From NCBI GenBank assembly GCA_963846775.1, contig CAWJXB010000003.1, positions 263,510-327,509 of the forward strand: DNA of 64,000 nt, given 5' to 3'. Shown here piece after piece: positions 1 to 9,050 of the stretch. Origin of the DNA: CAVYXA01 sp963846775. Its GTDB lineage: Bacteria; Verrucomicrobiota; Verrucomicrobiia; Chthoniobacterales; UBA10450. Numbering within the stretch: the stretch's first letter is position 1; each line of letters starts with the position of its first letter. The notes below the pieces were generated by a model that was not told the origin of the DNA, ran no database searches, and saw nothing but the letters and a program-made list of their open reading frames with translations. Made by a program: the position numbers and the translations under genes.

Positions 1-364
1 AACTCGTTGTCGGCAAACCCGCGGCCTTCCAGGCTTTGAAGCCGCCGGCCATGGAGCGGACGTTTTTGTATCCCATTTTTTGCAGGCTTTCGGCGGCCAA
101 CGCGGACCGGCCGCCTCCACCACAATGGCAAATAATCATGGCGTTCGGATCGGGAACCTTTTCTTCGATATCCAATTCGATGGTGCCGCGACTCATGTAA
201 ATCGCACCGGGTATGTGTTCCTCATCCCATTCGTCTTTGTCGCGAACATCCACGATCACTGCGTGGCCACTTTCGATTTTTGTCGCGCCATCTTTTGGCG
301 AGATCTCGGTTATGTTCTTCTTTGCTTCCGTAACTAATTTTTCGTAGCGAGCGCGCTTTCCCAT
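1..364 (-). CDS. rhodanese-domain protein (3' end outside window)
   Basis: Single-domain rhodanese (sulfurtransferase fold). Reading from the ATG whose complement is at 362-364, 121 residues are visible before the window edge. The core motif VIVDVRDKDEWDEEHIPGA (residues 37-54) is the classic rhodanese entry. The active-site loop is CGGGGRS at residues 81-87, with Cys81 in the persulfide-forming position and the CxxxxR spacing kept. The segment MAGGFKAWKAAGLP near the visible end is the usual C-terminal rhodanese signature, so few residues should be missing. There is no signal peptide, so it is probably cytosolic. The physiological sulfur acceptor cannot be inferred. It lies downstream of the efflux operon on the same strand, separated by a repeat-rich gap. 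Confidence 0.88.
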   Translation of the reverse strand, partial: MGKRARYEKLVTEAKKNITEISPKDGATKIESGHAVIVDVRDKDEWDEEHIPGAIYMSRGTIELDIEEKVPDPNAMIICHCGGGGRSALAAESLQKMGYKNVRSMAGGFKAWKAAGLPTTS

Positions 365-374
365 TCCAGATTTC

Positions 375-527
375 TAACCACGAATCAACGCGAATACACA
401 CGAATTACGCATGACACGGATTGAAAGCGGCGCCAAGTCGCCGCACTCCAAAGCGCTTTGCGCGAAAAATTGCGATCTCTGAGTTCTGGTTTGATCCCGT
501 CTGGGTTATCCGTGTAATCCGTGGTTA
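375..527. repeat. inverted-repeat element, AACCACGAAT family
   Basis: The gap between the permease and the rhodanese gene begins with TAACCACGAATCAACGCGAA and ends with ATCCGTGTAATCCGTGGTTA, which are imperfect inverted copies of each other. The middle holds a small palindrome (GCGGCGCCAAGTCGCCGC). A related sequence lies between tonB and exbD (30553-30638), and the motif recurs at about 43145. No coding potential is convincing. Confidence 0.55.
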
Positions 528-538
528 AAGGATTCCGG

Positions 539-1752
<1,214 letters not shown>

Positions 1753-1756
<4 letters not shown>

Positions 1757-2515
1757 GATTGAACCCCGGAATCGATCGGCGCGATTTTTGCCAACTCGGT
1801 CGCGGCGTCGAGCCGCTGCGCCACATTGAGATCTTTCAAGATCAATCCATCGCGCATCACAACATTGCGTTGCGCGTAAGCCGCGATGTCCGCCTCGTGC
1901 GTGACCATGATGATGGTGATGCCGCGCTCGTTAAGCTGTTGAAAAATTCCCATGATCTCGACACTGGTCCGGCTGTCGAGATTTCCCGTTGGCTCATCCG
2001 CCAGCACCACCTCGGGATCGTTCACGAGCGCGCGCGCAATCGCCACCCGCTGTTGCTGGCCGCCGGAAAGCTGACTCGGATGATGTTCTTCGCGCCCGGC
2101 AAGTCCAACCAACGTCAAAACCGCGTTCGCTTTGTCGCGCAATTGCGCGCTGGTCAGGCGATGCGCACCGTAAAGCAATGGCAACTCGACGTTCTCACGC
2201 GCCGAAGTGCGCGGCAGCAAATTGAAGCTTTGGAAAACGAATCCGAGTTTGTGGTTGCGAATATCTGCGAGCTGATCGCGACCGAGCACGGAAACATCGG
2301 CATCGTCCAAGACGTAACGACCGGATGTCGGTCGATCGAGACATCCAAGAATATTCATGAGCGTCGATTTACCGGAGCCGCTCGCTCCCATCAGCGCGAC
2401 AAATTCGCCGCGGTTGAATTTCCAGCGAGACGCCGCGCACGGCGTGAACATCGACATCGCCGGTATGATACGTCTTGTGGACGTCGATCAGTTTGACGAC
2501 TTCGCCGTTTTTCAT
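1753..2515 (-). CDS. MacB/LolD-type ABC transporter ATP-binding protein (apparent frameshift)
   Basis: ATPase subunit of the MacAB-type exporter. Walker A (GASGSGKST), signature (LSGGQQQRVAIARAL) and Walker B (VVLADEPTGNLDS) are all present. The longest uninterrupted frame starts at 2457 with an implausible leader. The real N-terminus is in another frame, from the ATG whose complement is at 2513-2515: MKNGEVVKLIDVHKTYHTGD, then VDVHAVRGVSLEIQ. The two frames join near 2408-2413, where one extra G on the plus strand (cgccgcggttg instead of an expected cgccgcgttg) breaks the match. Correcting that one base gives a standard LolD/MacB ATPase. The gene lies 11 bases after the adaptor gene and overlaps the permease by four. 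I favour a sequence error over a true pseudogene. Confidence 0.88.
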
Positions 2516-2526
2516 TCCTTAATTCG

Positions 2527-3711
2527 CTAGGGAAATCTGCGCTGGCCGCTGAACGGATTGGTCGCCGGAGAAGCGGCCCCACTTGCCGCCGAAAGTTCCG
2601 CTGTTACGACTTGATCGCCTTCTTTCAACCCATCAGTAACTTCGGTCACGATTCCGTCGCTGATTCCGGTTTTGATTTGAATTGCCTTCGGCCGACCGAA
2701 AGACAAAACGTAAACCGTCCGATCGTTTCGCCGTTCGCGCGCGCCGGTCGGACGCGGACCGCTTGACGACGGTTTCGACCTTGGTTGCGGCGCGGCTGCG
2801 GCATCCGGTGGACGATAACGCAGCGCGGCGTTCTTCAATTGAAGCACATTGTCTTTGTGGGCGATGATGATTGAAACGTTTGCCGTCATCCCCGGTTTTA
2901 ATTTCAGGTCCGGATTGCTGACGCCGATGACGGTGTCGTAGGTCACGACATTTTGGACCGTGATCGGCGCATTACGGACTTGCACTACTTTTCCGTGAAA
3001 CGTGCGCGCCGGAAACGCGTCTACGGTAAAATCGACAGCCTGCCCGACTTCGACTACACCGACATCGGCCTCGGCCACGTTCGAGTCGATCTGCATTTTG
3101 GTGAGATCATTCGCGATCTGGAAGATTACCGGCGCCTGCAAACTGGCCGCGACGGTTTGGCCAACATCGACACTTCGAGAAATTACCACGCCATCGATGG
3201 GCGACGTGATGGTGGAATGGTCGAGATCGGCCTTCGTTTTATCGAGCGCACCCTGCTTGATCTTCACATTCGCTTCGGCCTGATGCAGGGTCGCCATGGC
3301 CTGATCGACATCCTGTTGCGACGAATTCTTCTTCGCGAATAATTCCTGGGTGCGCGTGGCATTGGCACGCGCCAGATCCAGCGCGGCTTGCGCGCTAGCC
3401 AGATCGCCTTCGGCCTGGGTCACCGCAGCTTGAAACAAGCTCGGATCGATCTGCGCCACCACCTGGCCGGCTTTTACTTGGGAATTAAAATCGACAAACA
3501 GCTTGGAGATGTTGCCCGAGACCTGGCTGCCGACCTGGACATTCACAACCGGGTTGAGCGTTCCCGTTGCCGTTACCGCCTGGGTGATCGGGCCGCGCGT
3601 GATCGTGGTCGTCTGGAAATTGGTCGCGCCGCCACGCCGGCATTGGCGCACGAGAAAGAGCAAAACCACCAGCGCGACGACGATCAGCGCGATCGGCAAA
3701 AAACGTTTCAT
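2527..3711 (-). CDS. MacA-type periplasmic efflux adaptor (HlyD/RND membrane fusion family)
   Basis: Membrane fusion protein that would link the inner-membrane ABC permease to an outer-membrane channel. It has 394 residues. An N-terminal membrane anchor lies at about residues 5-22 with Cys24 just after it. The lipoyl/barrel-sandwich half-motif (VQVGSQVSGNISKLFVDF, about 60-77) is followed by an alanine-rich alpha-hairpin (about 95-165), the second lipoyl half (SPIDGVVISRSVDVGQTV) and a beta-barrel domain. The C-terminus is proline/alanine rich. It is the first gene of the operon with the ATPase and permease. No TolC-like gene lies in the window, so the outer-membrane partner must be elsewhere. 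Confidence 0.92.
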   Translation of the reverse strand: MKRFLPIALIVVALVVLLFLVRQCRRGGATNFQTTTITRGPITQAVTATGTLNPVVNVQVGSQVSGNISKLFVDFNSQVKAGQVVAQIDPSLFQAAVTQAEGDLASAQAALDLARANATRTQELFAKKNSSQQDVDQAMATLHQAEANVKIKQGALDKTKADLDHSTITSPIDGVVISRSVDVGQTVAASLQAPVIFQIANDLTKMQIDSNVAEADVGVVEVGQAVDFTVDAFPARTFHGKVVQVRNAPITVQNVVTYDTVIGVSNPDLKLKPGMTANVSIIIAHKDNVLQLKNAALRYRPPDAAAAPQPRSKPSSSGPRPTGARERRNDRTVYVLSFGRPKAIQIKTGISDGIVTEVTDGLKEGDQVVTAELSAASGAASPATNPFSGQRRFP

Positions 3712-3755
3712 CCAGCGAGAGTTGACTTGTTCATCATTTGAGACAGGGAAAGTGG

Positions 3756-4550
3756 GTGCGGCGTTACATCGAGATCTATGGAATCATGCTGCGCAATTCG
3801 CTCATCCGCGAGCTGAGTTTCAAAGCGAATTTTCTGCTCTGGCTGATTGTCGAGGTGCTCTGGTTCGTCGGGCAGATCGTTTTCTTCAGCATTATCTTTG
3901 GCAACGTCAATCGCATCGGTGATTGGACAAAGTGGGAAGTGATTCTGCTCGTCGGGACGCACCAGATCATCGCTCAGCTTTTTCAGGCGTTTTTCTTTGT
4001 CAACGTAGCCAACATTCCCGAGCTGGTCCGCACGGGAAAACTCGATTCGCTCCTCGTCCTGCCGGTCGACAGCCAGTTCGCCGTTTCGACAAAACAGTTC
4101 GGGCTGGACAGCATCGTGAACGCGCTGCTTGGCGGGGTCATCGTTTGTGTCTCGTTAGGCAAACTCGGCCTTGTGCCGAACGCGTTGTCGGTCCTCCTTT
4201 ACCTGATTGCACTGATCTTCGGGGTTGCGGTTCATTATTCCATCATGCTCGGCCTGGCCGCAGTCAGTTTCTGGATCGTGCGCGCACAAGGTTTGGTTTA
4301 CGGCTACTTCAATTTCCTCAACATCGCTCGTTACCCCGATACGATTTACCCGTGGCTGTTCAAGATTGTTTTCGGCTGGCTGATTCCAGTGATCGTGGTC
4401 GCCAACATTCCGGCGCGATTGCTCATCAAGTCGTTCGCTCAACCAGCCTGGCTCATGTTCCATCTCATCGTTGCCTCGTCGGTCGTCTTCGCCCTGTCGC
4501 GTATCTTCTGGCGGTTCGCCTTGCGCCATTATTCCAGCGCCAGCTCTTAG
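3756..4550 (+). CDS. ABC-2 family transporter permease (COG3694-like)
   Basis: Six-helix ABC-2-type membrane subunit of about 264 residues. The N-terminal amphipathic segment RRYIEIYGIMLRNSLIRELSF leads into alternating helices. The loop IPELVRTGKLDSLLVLPVD is characteristic of the COG3694 family. I chose the GTG at 3756, which has AGGGA a few bases upstream; a TTG at 3738 in the same frame is the alternative. The gene runs opposite to the adaptor gene, with under 50 bases between the two starts. Members of this family normally sit with a dedicated ATPase and a second permease (COG4586/COG4587), and neither is in the window. It is followed by a repeat element, so any partner is elsewhere. Confidence 0.85.
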   Translation: MRRYIEIYGIMLRNSLIRELSFKANFLLWLIVEVLWFVGQIVFFSIIFGNVNRIGDWTKWEVILLVGTHQIIAQLFQAFFFVNVANIPELVRTGKLDSLLVLPVDSQFAVSTKQFGLDSIVNALLGGVIVCVSLGKLGLVPNALSVLLYLIALIFGVAVHYSIMLGLAAVSFWIVRAQGLVYGYFNFLNIARYPDTIYPWLFKIVFGWLIPVIVVANIPARLLIKSFAQPAWLMFHLIVASSVVFALSRIFWRFALRHYSSASS

Positions 4551-4610
4551 AAAACTGTGGCGGCCTTCCCAGTATCTCAACAGTCTCCTAAAGCGATTTA
4601 GATAATGGCG

Positions 4611-4831
4611 TAGCCGCAGAAAGCGCCGTAGGCGCGGAAGAATGTTGCCCCGGGCGCAAGCCCGGGGTTTCTCGATTCATTCGAACTAGCCCCGGAAGGG
4701 GCGGAAGGAGTGACGACGCGCTTCGGCGTATTCTGTCGCCCTGCCGGGGCTGATTGGTTTGGAGACGCCTTTTTCCCCGGGCTCACGCCCGGGGCTAATA
4801 CCTATCGCGCCTACGGCGCTTCGAGCGGCTA
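4611..4831. repeat. 221-bp element with 26-bp terminal inverted repeats and inner palindromes
   Basis: The 300-base gap between the ABC-2 permease and the UbiA gene is almost filled by this element. Its left end (4611-4636) starts TAGCCGCAGAAAGCGCCGTA and its right end (4806-4831) is the inverted form with about three mismatches. Inside are two further palindromes, CCCGGGCGCAAGCCCGGG (about 4649-4666) and CCCGGGCTCACGCCCGGG (about 4776-4793), in mirrored positions. There is no ORF and no clear target-site duplication. It resembles a small non-autonomous element or a nested REP cluster. Confidence 0.6.
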
Positions 4832-4850
4832 CAGGTTTCCTTAAACCGCC

Positions 4851-5678
4851 CTAGCGCAGCCGGTCGATGCACACGGCCAGGAGAAAAAGGGTGCTAACGA
4901 AGGCGTTGCTGTGGAAAAAGGCGCGGTTGAGTGAAACGAGATCGAGCTTTTCACTTCGGTGTTCGAAATAAAGCGCGGCCGCGATGAGCGGCATCGCGCA
5001 GTAGTAGATCACTCCCAGTCTCGCGACCAGACCGAACGCGATCAACGCTGCGAACGCGACAGCGTGCAGCAGTTGGGCCAGACCCATACTGCGATGGATT
5101 CCGAGCACGACCACCAGGGAGCGCAAGCGTTCTTGCCTATCGAATTCGTAATCCTGGGTCGCATAGATTAAGTCGAAGCCGGCCACCCAACAAATGACGC
5201 CGGCCGCCAGGATCAATGGCGCAGGCTCGACCCCTCCGGTCTGCGCGATCCACGCCCCGATCGGAGCAATCCCAAGGGCAAGGCCAAGGAAAAAGTGAGT
5301 CGCGCTGGTGAATCGCTTCGTTAACGAATAAAAAAAGATGACCGCGAGCGCGACCGGTGAAAGCAAAAATGTGAGACGATTGATGGCCGCGGCAGAAGCG
5401 ATGAAACCAGCGGAGGTGATTATCAGCGCGATTACGGCGGCCGACTTCGAGAGTAGCAAATGCCGCGATGCTGTGCGCGGATTTCGCTGGTCGAGCGACC
5501 AATCCACGATGCGGTTGAAGAGCATCGCGGCGCTGCGGGCGAAAACCATGCAGGCGACCACGAGTAGAAGAACCCGCGAGGACGGCCAGCCGTGCGCCGC
5601 GACGACGAGCGCGCCGAGCGCGAATGGCAGCGCGAAAATGGTGTGGGAGAACCGGATGAGCCGGAGAAAGCGGGTCAT
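4851..5678 (-). CDS. UbiA-family prenyltransferase
   Basis: Integral membrane prenyltransferase, about 275 residues from the ATG at 5678 (MTRFLRLIRFSHTIFALPFA). An in-frame ATG at 5735 would add 19 polar residues and overlap the upstream gene. Both Asp-rich motifs that bind the prenyl diphosphate through Mg2+ are present: NRIVDWSLDQRNPRTASR (Asp59, Asp63) and DLIYATQDYEFDRQERLRS (Asp176, Asp180). About eight hydrophobic helices surround them. The NPRTA context fits 4-hydroxybenzoate or menaquinone-pathway UbiA/MqnP-type enzymes, so a role in quinone synthesis is likely. The aromatic substrate is not determined by the sequence. It lies about 40 bases after the metallo-beta-lactamase-like gene on the same strand. 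Confidence 0.9.
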   Translation of the reverse strand: MTRFLRLIRFSHTIFALPFALGALVVAAHGWPSSRVLLLVVACMVFARSAAMLFNRIVDWSLDQRNPRTASRHLLLSKSAAVIALIITSAGFIASAAAINRLTFLLSPVALAVIFFYSLTKRFTSATHFFLGLALGIAPIGAWIAQTGGVEPAPLILAAGVICWVAGFDLIYATQDYEFDRQERLRSLVVVLGIHRSMGLAQLLHAVAFAALIAFGLVARLGVIYYCAMPLIAAALYFEHRSEKLDLVSLNRAFFHSNAFVSTLFLLAVCIDRLR

Positions 5679-5718
5679 AGTCGAGCCCGTCGCCAGCGGC
5701 CCGTGAAGTGGTCGATCC

Positions 5719-6339
5719 CTAATCCGCGTCTGCATCGAGTAATTGACGTAATCGTTCGCCGGCCCTTGTCGTAATCGGCGAGCCGTGCGCGAAGAAGATT
5801 CGTTCCGCTTGGCAGTCGAGCAGCTTCCGGAGCGAGCGGCGCATCGTACGATGGTTAGTGCAGTATTTGGCCGGCAATAGCGCGAAGCCGGCCGGTTCGA
5901 AATTGATCAGAGCGTCGCCCATAATCAACGTTCCGCCCGCGGGCGCCCAGATGAGGGCAATTTCACCTGGAGCGGCTCCGTCGATCGCTATTGCGCTGAG
6001 CTCCTGGTCGATTTTTGCGCCGTCGCCGATTTCATGGAACTCGACGTCGCTCTTTGCGGGGAGCGATTCTGTTTTCGCAACAATCGGAACGGAGAACTTC
6101 GCGCCAAATTCCGGCGCGGCCCGCCAATGGTTCGCGTTTGTGACGATGATTCCGCGAATTGGGCCGAGATGGATCAGCTCGTTCAACGGGTCGCGATGAA
6201 GGGGGATAGGATCAATCAGATAGATGCCGGTGGCGGTGACCAGCGCGGTGGAGAAGAGATCCGCTTTGACTGCCGGGTCGTAGGCTTGCCAGAGCAAGAG
6301 CGACGGTGAGAGGCGGGTCAGGTCCGAGGCGGCATGCAT
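5719..6339 (-). CDS. metallo-beta-lactamase-fold-like protein lacking the HxHxDH motif
   Basis: About 206 residues from the ATG at 6339. The layout follows the MBL fold: an N-terminal strand block ending IYLIDPIPL, then GPIRGIIVTNANHWRAAPEF where active enzymes carry HxHxDH, then LIMGDALINF (the usual GD turn), and a C-terminal IFFAHGSPI with the last metal His. The central HxHxDH is replaced by NANHWR, so only one of its His residues remains and metal hydrolase activity is doubtful. No signal peptide is evident. It is followed closely by the UbiA gene, so a shared transcript is likely. An alternative is a DUF4336-like protein. The family call is moderate and the function unknown. Confidence 0.6.
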   Translation of the reverse strand: MHAASDLTRLSPSLLLWQAYDPAVKADLFSTALVTATGIYLIDPIPLHRDPLNELIHLGPIRGIIVTNANHWRAAPEFGAKFSVPIVAKTESLPAKSDVEFHEIGDGAKIDQELSAIAIDGAAPGEIALIWAPAGGTLIMGDALINFEPAGFALLPAKYCTNHRTMRRSLRKLLDCQAERIFFAHGSPITTRAGERLRQLLDADAD

Positions 6340-6398
6340 AGGTAGGATTTTGGCAAGGGAAAATCCCCGCAACAAGCTGCGAATAGCGGGTTTGGGGC

Positions 6399-6414
6399 TG
6401 GCACCATAGCTGCT
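6399..6414 (+). promoter_or_regulatory. sigma-54-like -24/-12 sequence
   Basis: TGGCACCATAGCTGCT lies 20 bases before the ATG of the PilC-like gene. It keeps the GG and GC dinucleotides of the -24/-12 consensus (TGGCAC-N5-TTGC) at correct spacing, with C in place of the first T of TTGC. The implied leader is very short and no enhancer site was identified, so this is a weak call. Confidence 0.25.
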
Positions 6415-6434
6415 ATACGCCTTGTAATTACTAT

Positions 6435-7658
6435 ATGATTACCTTCTCCTACCAAGCTCGGGATGCCGCCGGCCGGATTGTCTCCGGCATTCAGGATGCG
6501 CTCAATGAAGATAGCGCCGTGACCAGTCTCATGGGTCGCGGCCTCATGGTGCTTTCGTTGCAAAAGAAAGTGGTCGCCAGCCGGATGCGCAAACGCGTTT
6601 GGACGGTGAAAGAGACCGATCTGGTGCTCTTCGCCCGGCAATTGGCCACGATGATTGACGCCGGCATTTCGCTCGTTCAAGCGTTGACCGCACTCTACGA
6701 ACAATGCGACCCGCGGCGGCAGAAATCTCTGCGCCACGTGATCAGCGACGTGACCAGCCGCATTGAAGGCGGTGAAACTCTCCATGAAGCGATTTCGAAG
6801 CACCCGCGCGTGTTCAGCCAGCTGTTTGTAAGTATGGCGAAAGCGGGTGAAACCGGCGGTTTGCTCGCGGGAGTCCTGGATCGCCTGGCCGGCTTCCTCG
6901 AAGCCAGCGCGCGATTGCGCAAGAAAGTCAAATCCGCGATGATGTATCCGGTTATTGTCATCTGTATCGCGTTTACAATCACCACGTTCCTGATTGTGCG
7001 GGTCGTGCCGATCTTTGCCGAAATCTTCGCCGACTTCGGCGCGAAACTCCCTGCGCCGACGCAGTTCCTCATCGATCTCAGCAATTTCGTCCGTGGCGAA
7101 TGGTATTTTCTGGTCCTGGGAATCGGCGGAGCGATTTTCGGTGTCCGGACGTTCGTTAGGTCGAAGCGTGGCAAACAGGCGACTGACCGCTGGATGTTGA
7201 AGTTGCCGGGGTTCGGCCCGCTCATTCACAAGATCGCGATGTCTCGATTTGCGCGCACATTTGCGCAGCTGATTCGCAGCGGTGTGCCCATCCTGGAAGT
7301 GCTCGACATCGTCGGTGGCTCCTCCGGCAATTACGTGATCGAGGAGAATATTCGCTCCGTTGCTACCGACGTGGAAAAGGGCGACAATCTTTCAACCGCG
7401 CTTTCGAAGAAGAAGATTTTCCCGGCCATGCTGTTGCGCATGGTCGCAGCTGGCGAAGCCACCGGTAAGATCGACACCATGCTGGAAAAGATGGCCGATT
7501 TCTGGGACGAAGAAATCGAAGCTACCCTCGATGGACTGACCTCGTTGATTGAGCCCATGTTGATTTGCTTTCTCGGTGTGATCGTCGGCGGCATCGTCAT
7601 CGCCATGTTCCTGCCGATTTTCAAACTGAACGAAGTAGTTTCGCAGAGCAAGAGCTAG
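6435..7658 (+). CDS. PilC/GspF family type IV pilus or type II secretion inner-membrane protein
   Basis: Platform protein of type IV pilus/type II secretion machines, 407 residues and full length for the family. It has two T2SSF domains (about 70-192 and 273-395), each with the conserved GE motif context (FVSMAKAGETGGLL; LLRMVAAGEATGKID), and three membrane helices (about 168-195, 218-240, 376-398). The N-terminus MITFSYQARDAAGRIVSGI is typical. It would recruit the assembly ATPase and pseudopilins. No ATPase, secretin or prepilin peptidase is in the window, but three pilin-related genes lie 2.4 kb downstream on the same strand. A rho-independent terminator follows directly. Confidence 0.94.
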   Translation: MITFSYQARDAAGRIVSGIQDALNEDSAVTSLMGRGLMVLSLQKKVVASRMRKRVWTVKETDLVLFARQLATMIDAGISLVQALTALYEQCDPRRQKSLRHVISDVTSRIEGGETLHEAISKHPRVFSQLFVSMAKAGETGGLLAGVLDRLAGFLEASARLRKKVKSAMMYPVIVICIAFTITTFLIVRVVPIFAEIFADFGAKLPAPTQFLIDLSNFVRGEWYFLVLGIGGAIFGVRTFVRSKRGKQATDRWMLKLPGFGPLIHKIAMSRFARTFAQLIRSGVPILEVLDIVGGSSGNYVIEENIRSVATDVEKGDNLSTALSKKKIFPAMLLRMVAAGEATGKIDTMLEKMADFWDEEIEATLDGLTSLIEPMLICFLGVIVGGIVIAMFLPIFKLNEVVSQSKS

Positions 7659-7680
7659 GGAGAAGCTGCTCGTGGACAGG

Positions 7681-7715
7681 AAGGGGGCGGGCCGAAAGGT
7701 CCGCCCCTTTTTGTG
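7681..7715 (+). terminator. rho-independent terminator after the PilC-like gene
   Basis: A GC-rich stem (AAGGGGGCGGGCC, GAAA loop, GGTCCGCCCCTT, with one bulged G) is followed by a T run. It begins 22 bases after the PilC stop codon and would insulate the gene from msrA. Confidence 0.85.
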
Positions 7716-7929
7716 CTTTTGTGCGATAGTTTTGCCGTGATAGTTGCCAATCATTACCGGAATTGCGGCAGGGGAATCGACACCGATGTGCGAAGTCACC
7801 TTGCCGGCGATGCCGCACCAAACGGAACATATCTGGCGTTTTGTTAGCCCCCCGCACTGCGTTCTCCAGCAATTTCGCGCAAATCTTGCGCTAACGAAGC
7901 ATCGCTGCTGTTGTCTAAGATCGACAACA

Positions 7930-8532
7930 ATGAAATTCTCTACCTTCTTCGCCCTTGTCGCCGCGATCATCTTTGTCCATCCTGTTTTCGGGCAGGATTC
8001 GGCAAAACCGGTCACGAAGACAGCCGTTCTTGCCGGTGGCTGTTTTTGGTGCATTCAACCGGCGTTCGATAAAGCCGACGGCGTAATCAAGACCGTGGTC
8101 GGTTATTGCGGTGGGACCGAGCCGAACCCAACTTACGAACTCGTTGGCTCGGAGAAAACCCGTTACCGCGAGTCCATTGAGATCACGTACGATCCCGCAA
8201 AAATTTCCTTCGCCCAGCTGCTCGACATTTACTGGCGGCAAATCGATCCGACCCAGGCCGATGGCCAATTTACCGACATCGGTCCGAGCTATCGCGCCGC
8301 GATTTTTGCCGCAAACGACGACGAGCGGAAGATCGCTGAAGCTTCAAAGGCAAAGCTGGCGCGCTCCGGCAAATTCTCCAAGCCGATCGTGACCGAGATT
8401 CTGCCGGCAATGAAGTTTTATCCGGCCGAGGCGCATCACCAGAAATTTTACCAGCAAAATCCGGAGCGGTTCGAAGCGTTTGAAATGGGCTCCGGGAGGG
8501 CGGCATTCCAGAAGCGAACCTGGAAAGAATAA
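7930..8532 (+). CDS. msrA: peptide-methionine (S)-S-oxide reductase, exported
   Basis: MsrA reduces methionine-S-sulfoxide in oxidised proteins. From the ATG at 7930 it has 200 residues, with a cleavable-looking signal peptide (MKFSTFFALVAAIIFVHPVF, then GQD). The active-site motif GGCFWC is at residues 36-41 with catalytic Cys38. Downstream are the family segments VVGYCGGTEPNPTY, YRESIEITYDP and FYPAEAHHQKFY. The longer frame from 7744 would put the signal sequence in the interior, so I reject that start. An exported MsrA would repair envelope proteins. It is monocistronic as far as can be seen, after the terminator. Confidence 0.93.
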   Translation: MKFSTFFALVAAIIFVHPVFGQDSAKPVTKTAVLAGGCFWCIQPAFDKADGVIKTVVGYCGGTEPNPTYELVGSEKTRYRESIEITYDPAKISFAQLLDIYWRQIDPTQADGQFTDIGPSYRAAIFAANDDERKIAEASKAKLARSGKFSKPIVTEILPAMKFYPAEAHHQKFYQQNPERFEAFEMGSGRAAFQKRTWKE

Positions 8533-8651
8533 GGTTTGCAAAATCCGAATCTCGAACGGCGGGTGCTCTTGATCAGCTTTGATGCGCTGCTGAGAGATGT
8601 GGAAATTCAAGTATTGTACTGGAACCGCTCCGGTTGCCGAGTCAGCGCGCT

Positions 8652-8735
8652 GTGGTGAGTGACCCGGCGCAAGTTCACTAACCACCGTTCGCCTCTCCTG
8701 ACTTCGTCAGAAGTTTTTGGGGTTCGAATCCCCAA
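8652..8735 (+). other. three consecutive hairpins, the last a tRNA-like T-arm
   Basis: The gap after msrA contains a stem at 8652-8663/8673-8685 (GTGGTGAGTGAC against GTTCACTAACCAC), a stem CTGAC-TTC-GTCAG at 8698-8710, and TTGGGGTTCGAATCCCCAA at 8717-8735. The last is a perfect T-arm with the tRNA B-box GGTTCGAATCC. I cannot fold a complete tRNA: no matching acceptor and no anticodon arm. It may be a tRNA remnant or a small structured RNA. The MITE that follows is inserted directly at its 3' side. Confidence 0.3.
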
Positions 8736-8738
8736 AGC

Positions 8739-8987
8739 GGTAGTGTTTGATAATTGTCAGTTTGCCCTCACTGCCGCGCTTCGCGCGTGCTACGGACTCC
8801 CGACCCTGATTCCCAATACACCCGCGTCCTATGTCTCTCCCGGCGGGAGAGAGGAACCGGAGAGCGAGATCTGAGGCCGAGCCGTTGGTTTCTCCCGTTG
8901 GGAGAGACGGACGCGAAGCGCCAGTGAGGGCCAATCCGATTGCTCCACTTTTCCAAAATAGCCAACTGACAACTCATAAGCACTACC
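8739..8987 (+). mobile_element. MITE copy 1 (249 bp, 9-bp target-site duplication)
   Basis: A non-autonomous inverted-repeat element. Both ends read GGTAGTG inwards and remain similar over about 25 bases (GTAGTGTTTGATAATTGTCA on the left; the inverted form of TGACAACTCATAAGCACTAC on the right). It is flanked by a perfect 9-bp duplication CCCCAAAGC at 8730-8738 and 8988-8996. The interior carries CTCTCCCGGCGGGAGAG-type palindromes and no ORF. Two more copies occur in the same orientation at 39427-39633 and 41889-42113. This copy has about 45 extra bases near 8795-8840. Confidence 0.88.
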
Positions 8988-9050
8988 CCCCAAAGCACGC
9001 TTGGCAATTTGGGATTGACGATTATCGTTTTCGGATTGTCGAATGTCGAA

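Noticed and set aside
6318..7229. 303-codon minus-strand ORF opposite the PilC-like gene
   Set aside because: PilC/GspF on the plus strand is full length with all family features; the antisense product is low-complexity and charged.
8630..8747. Complete tRNA gene
   Set aside because: Only the T-arm is convincing; no acceptor stem, D-arm or seven-base anticodon loop can be built with correct spacing.
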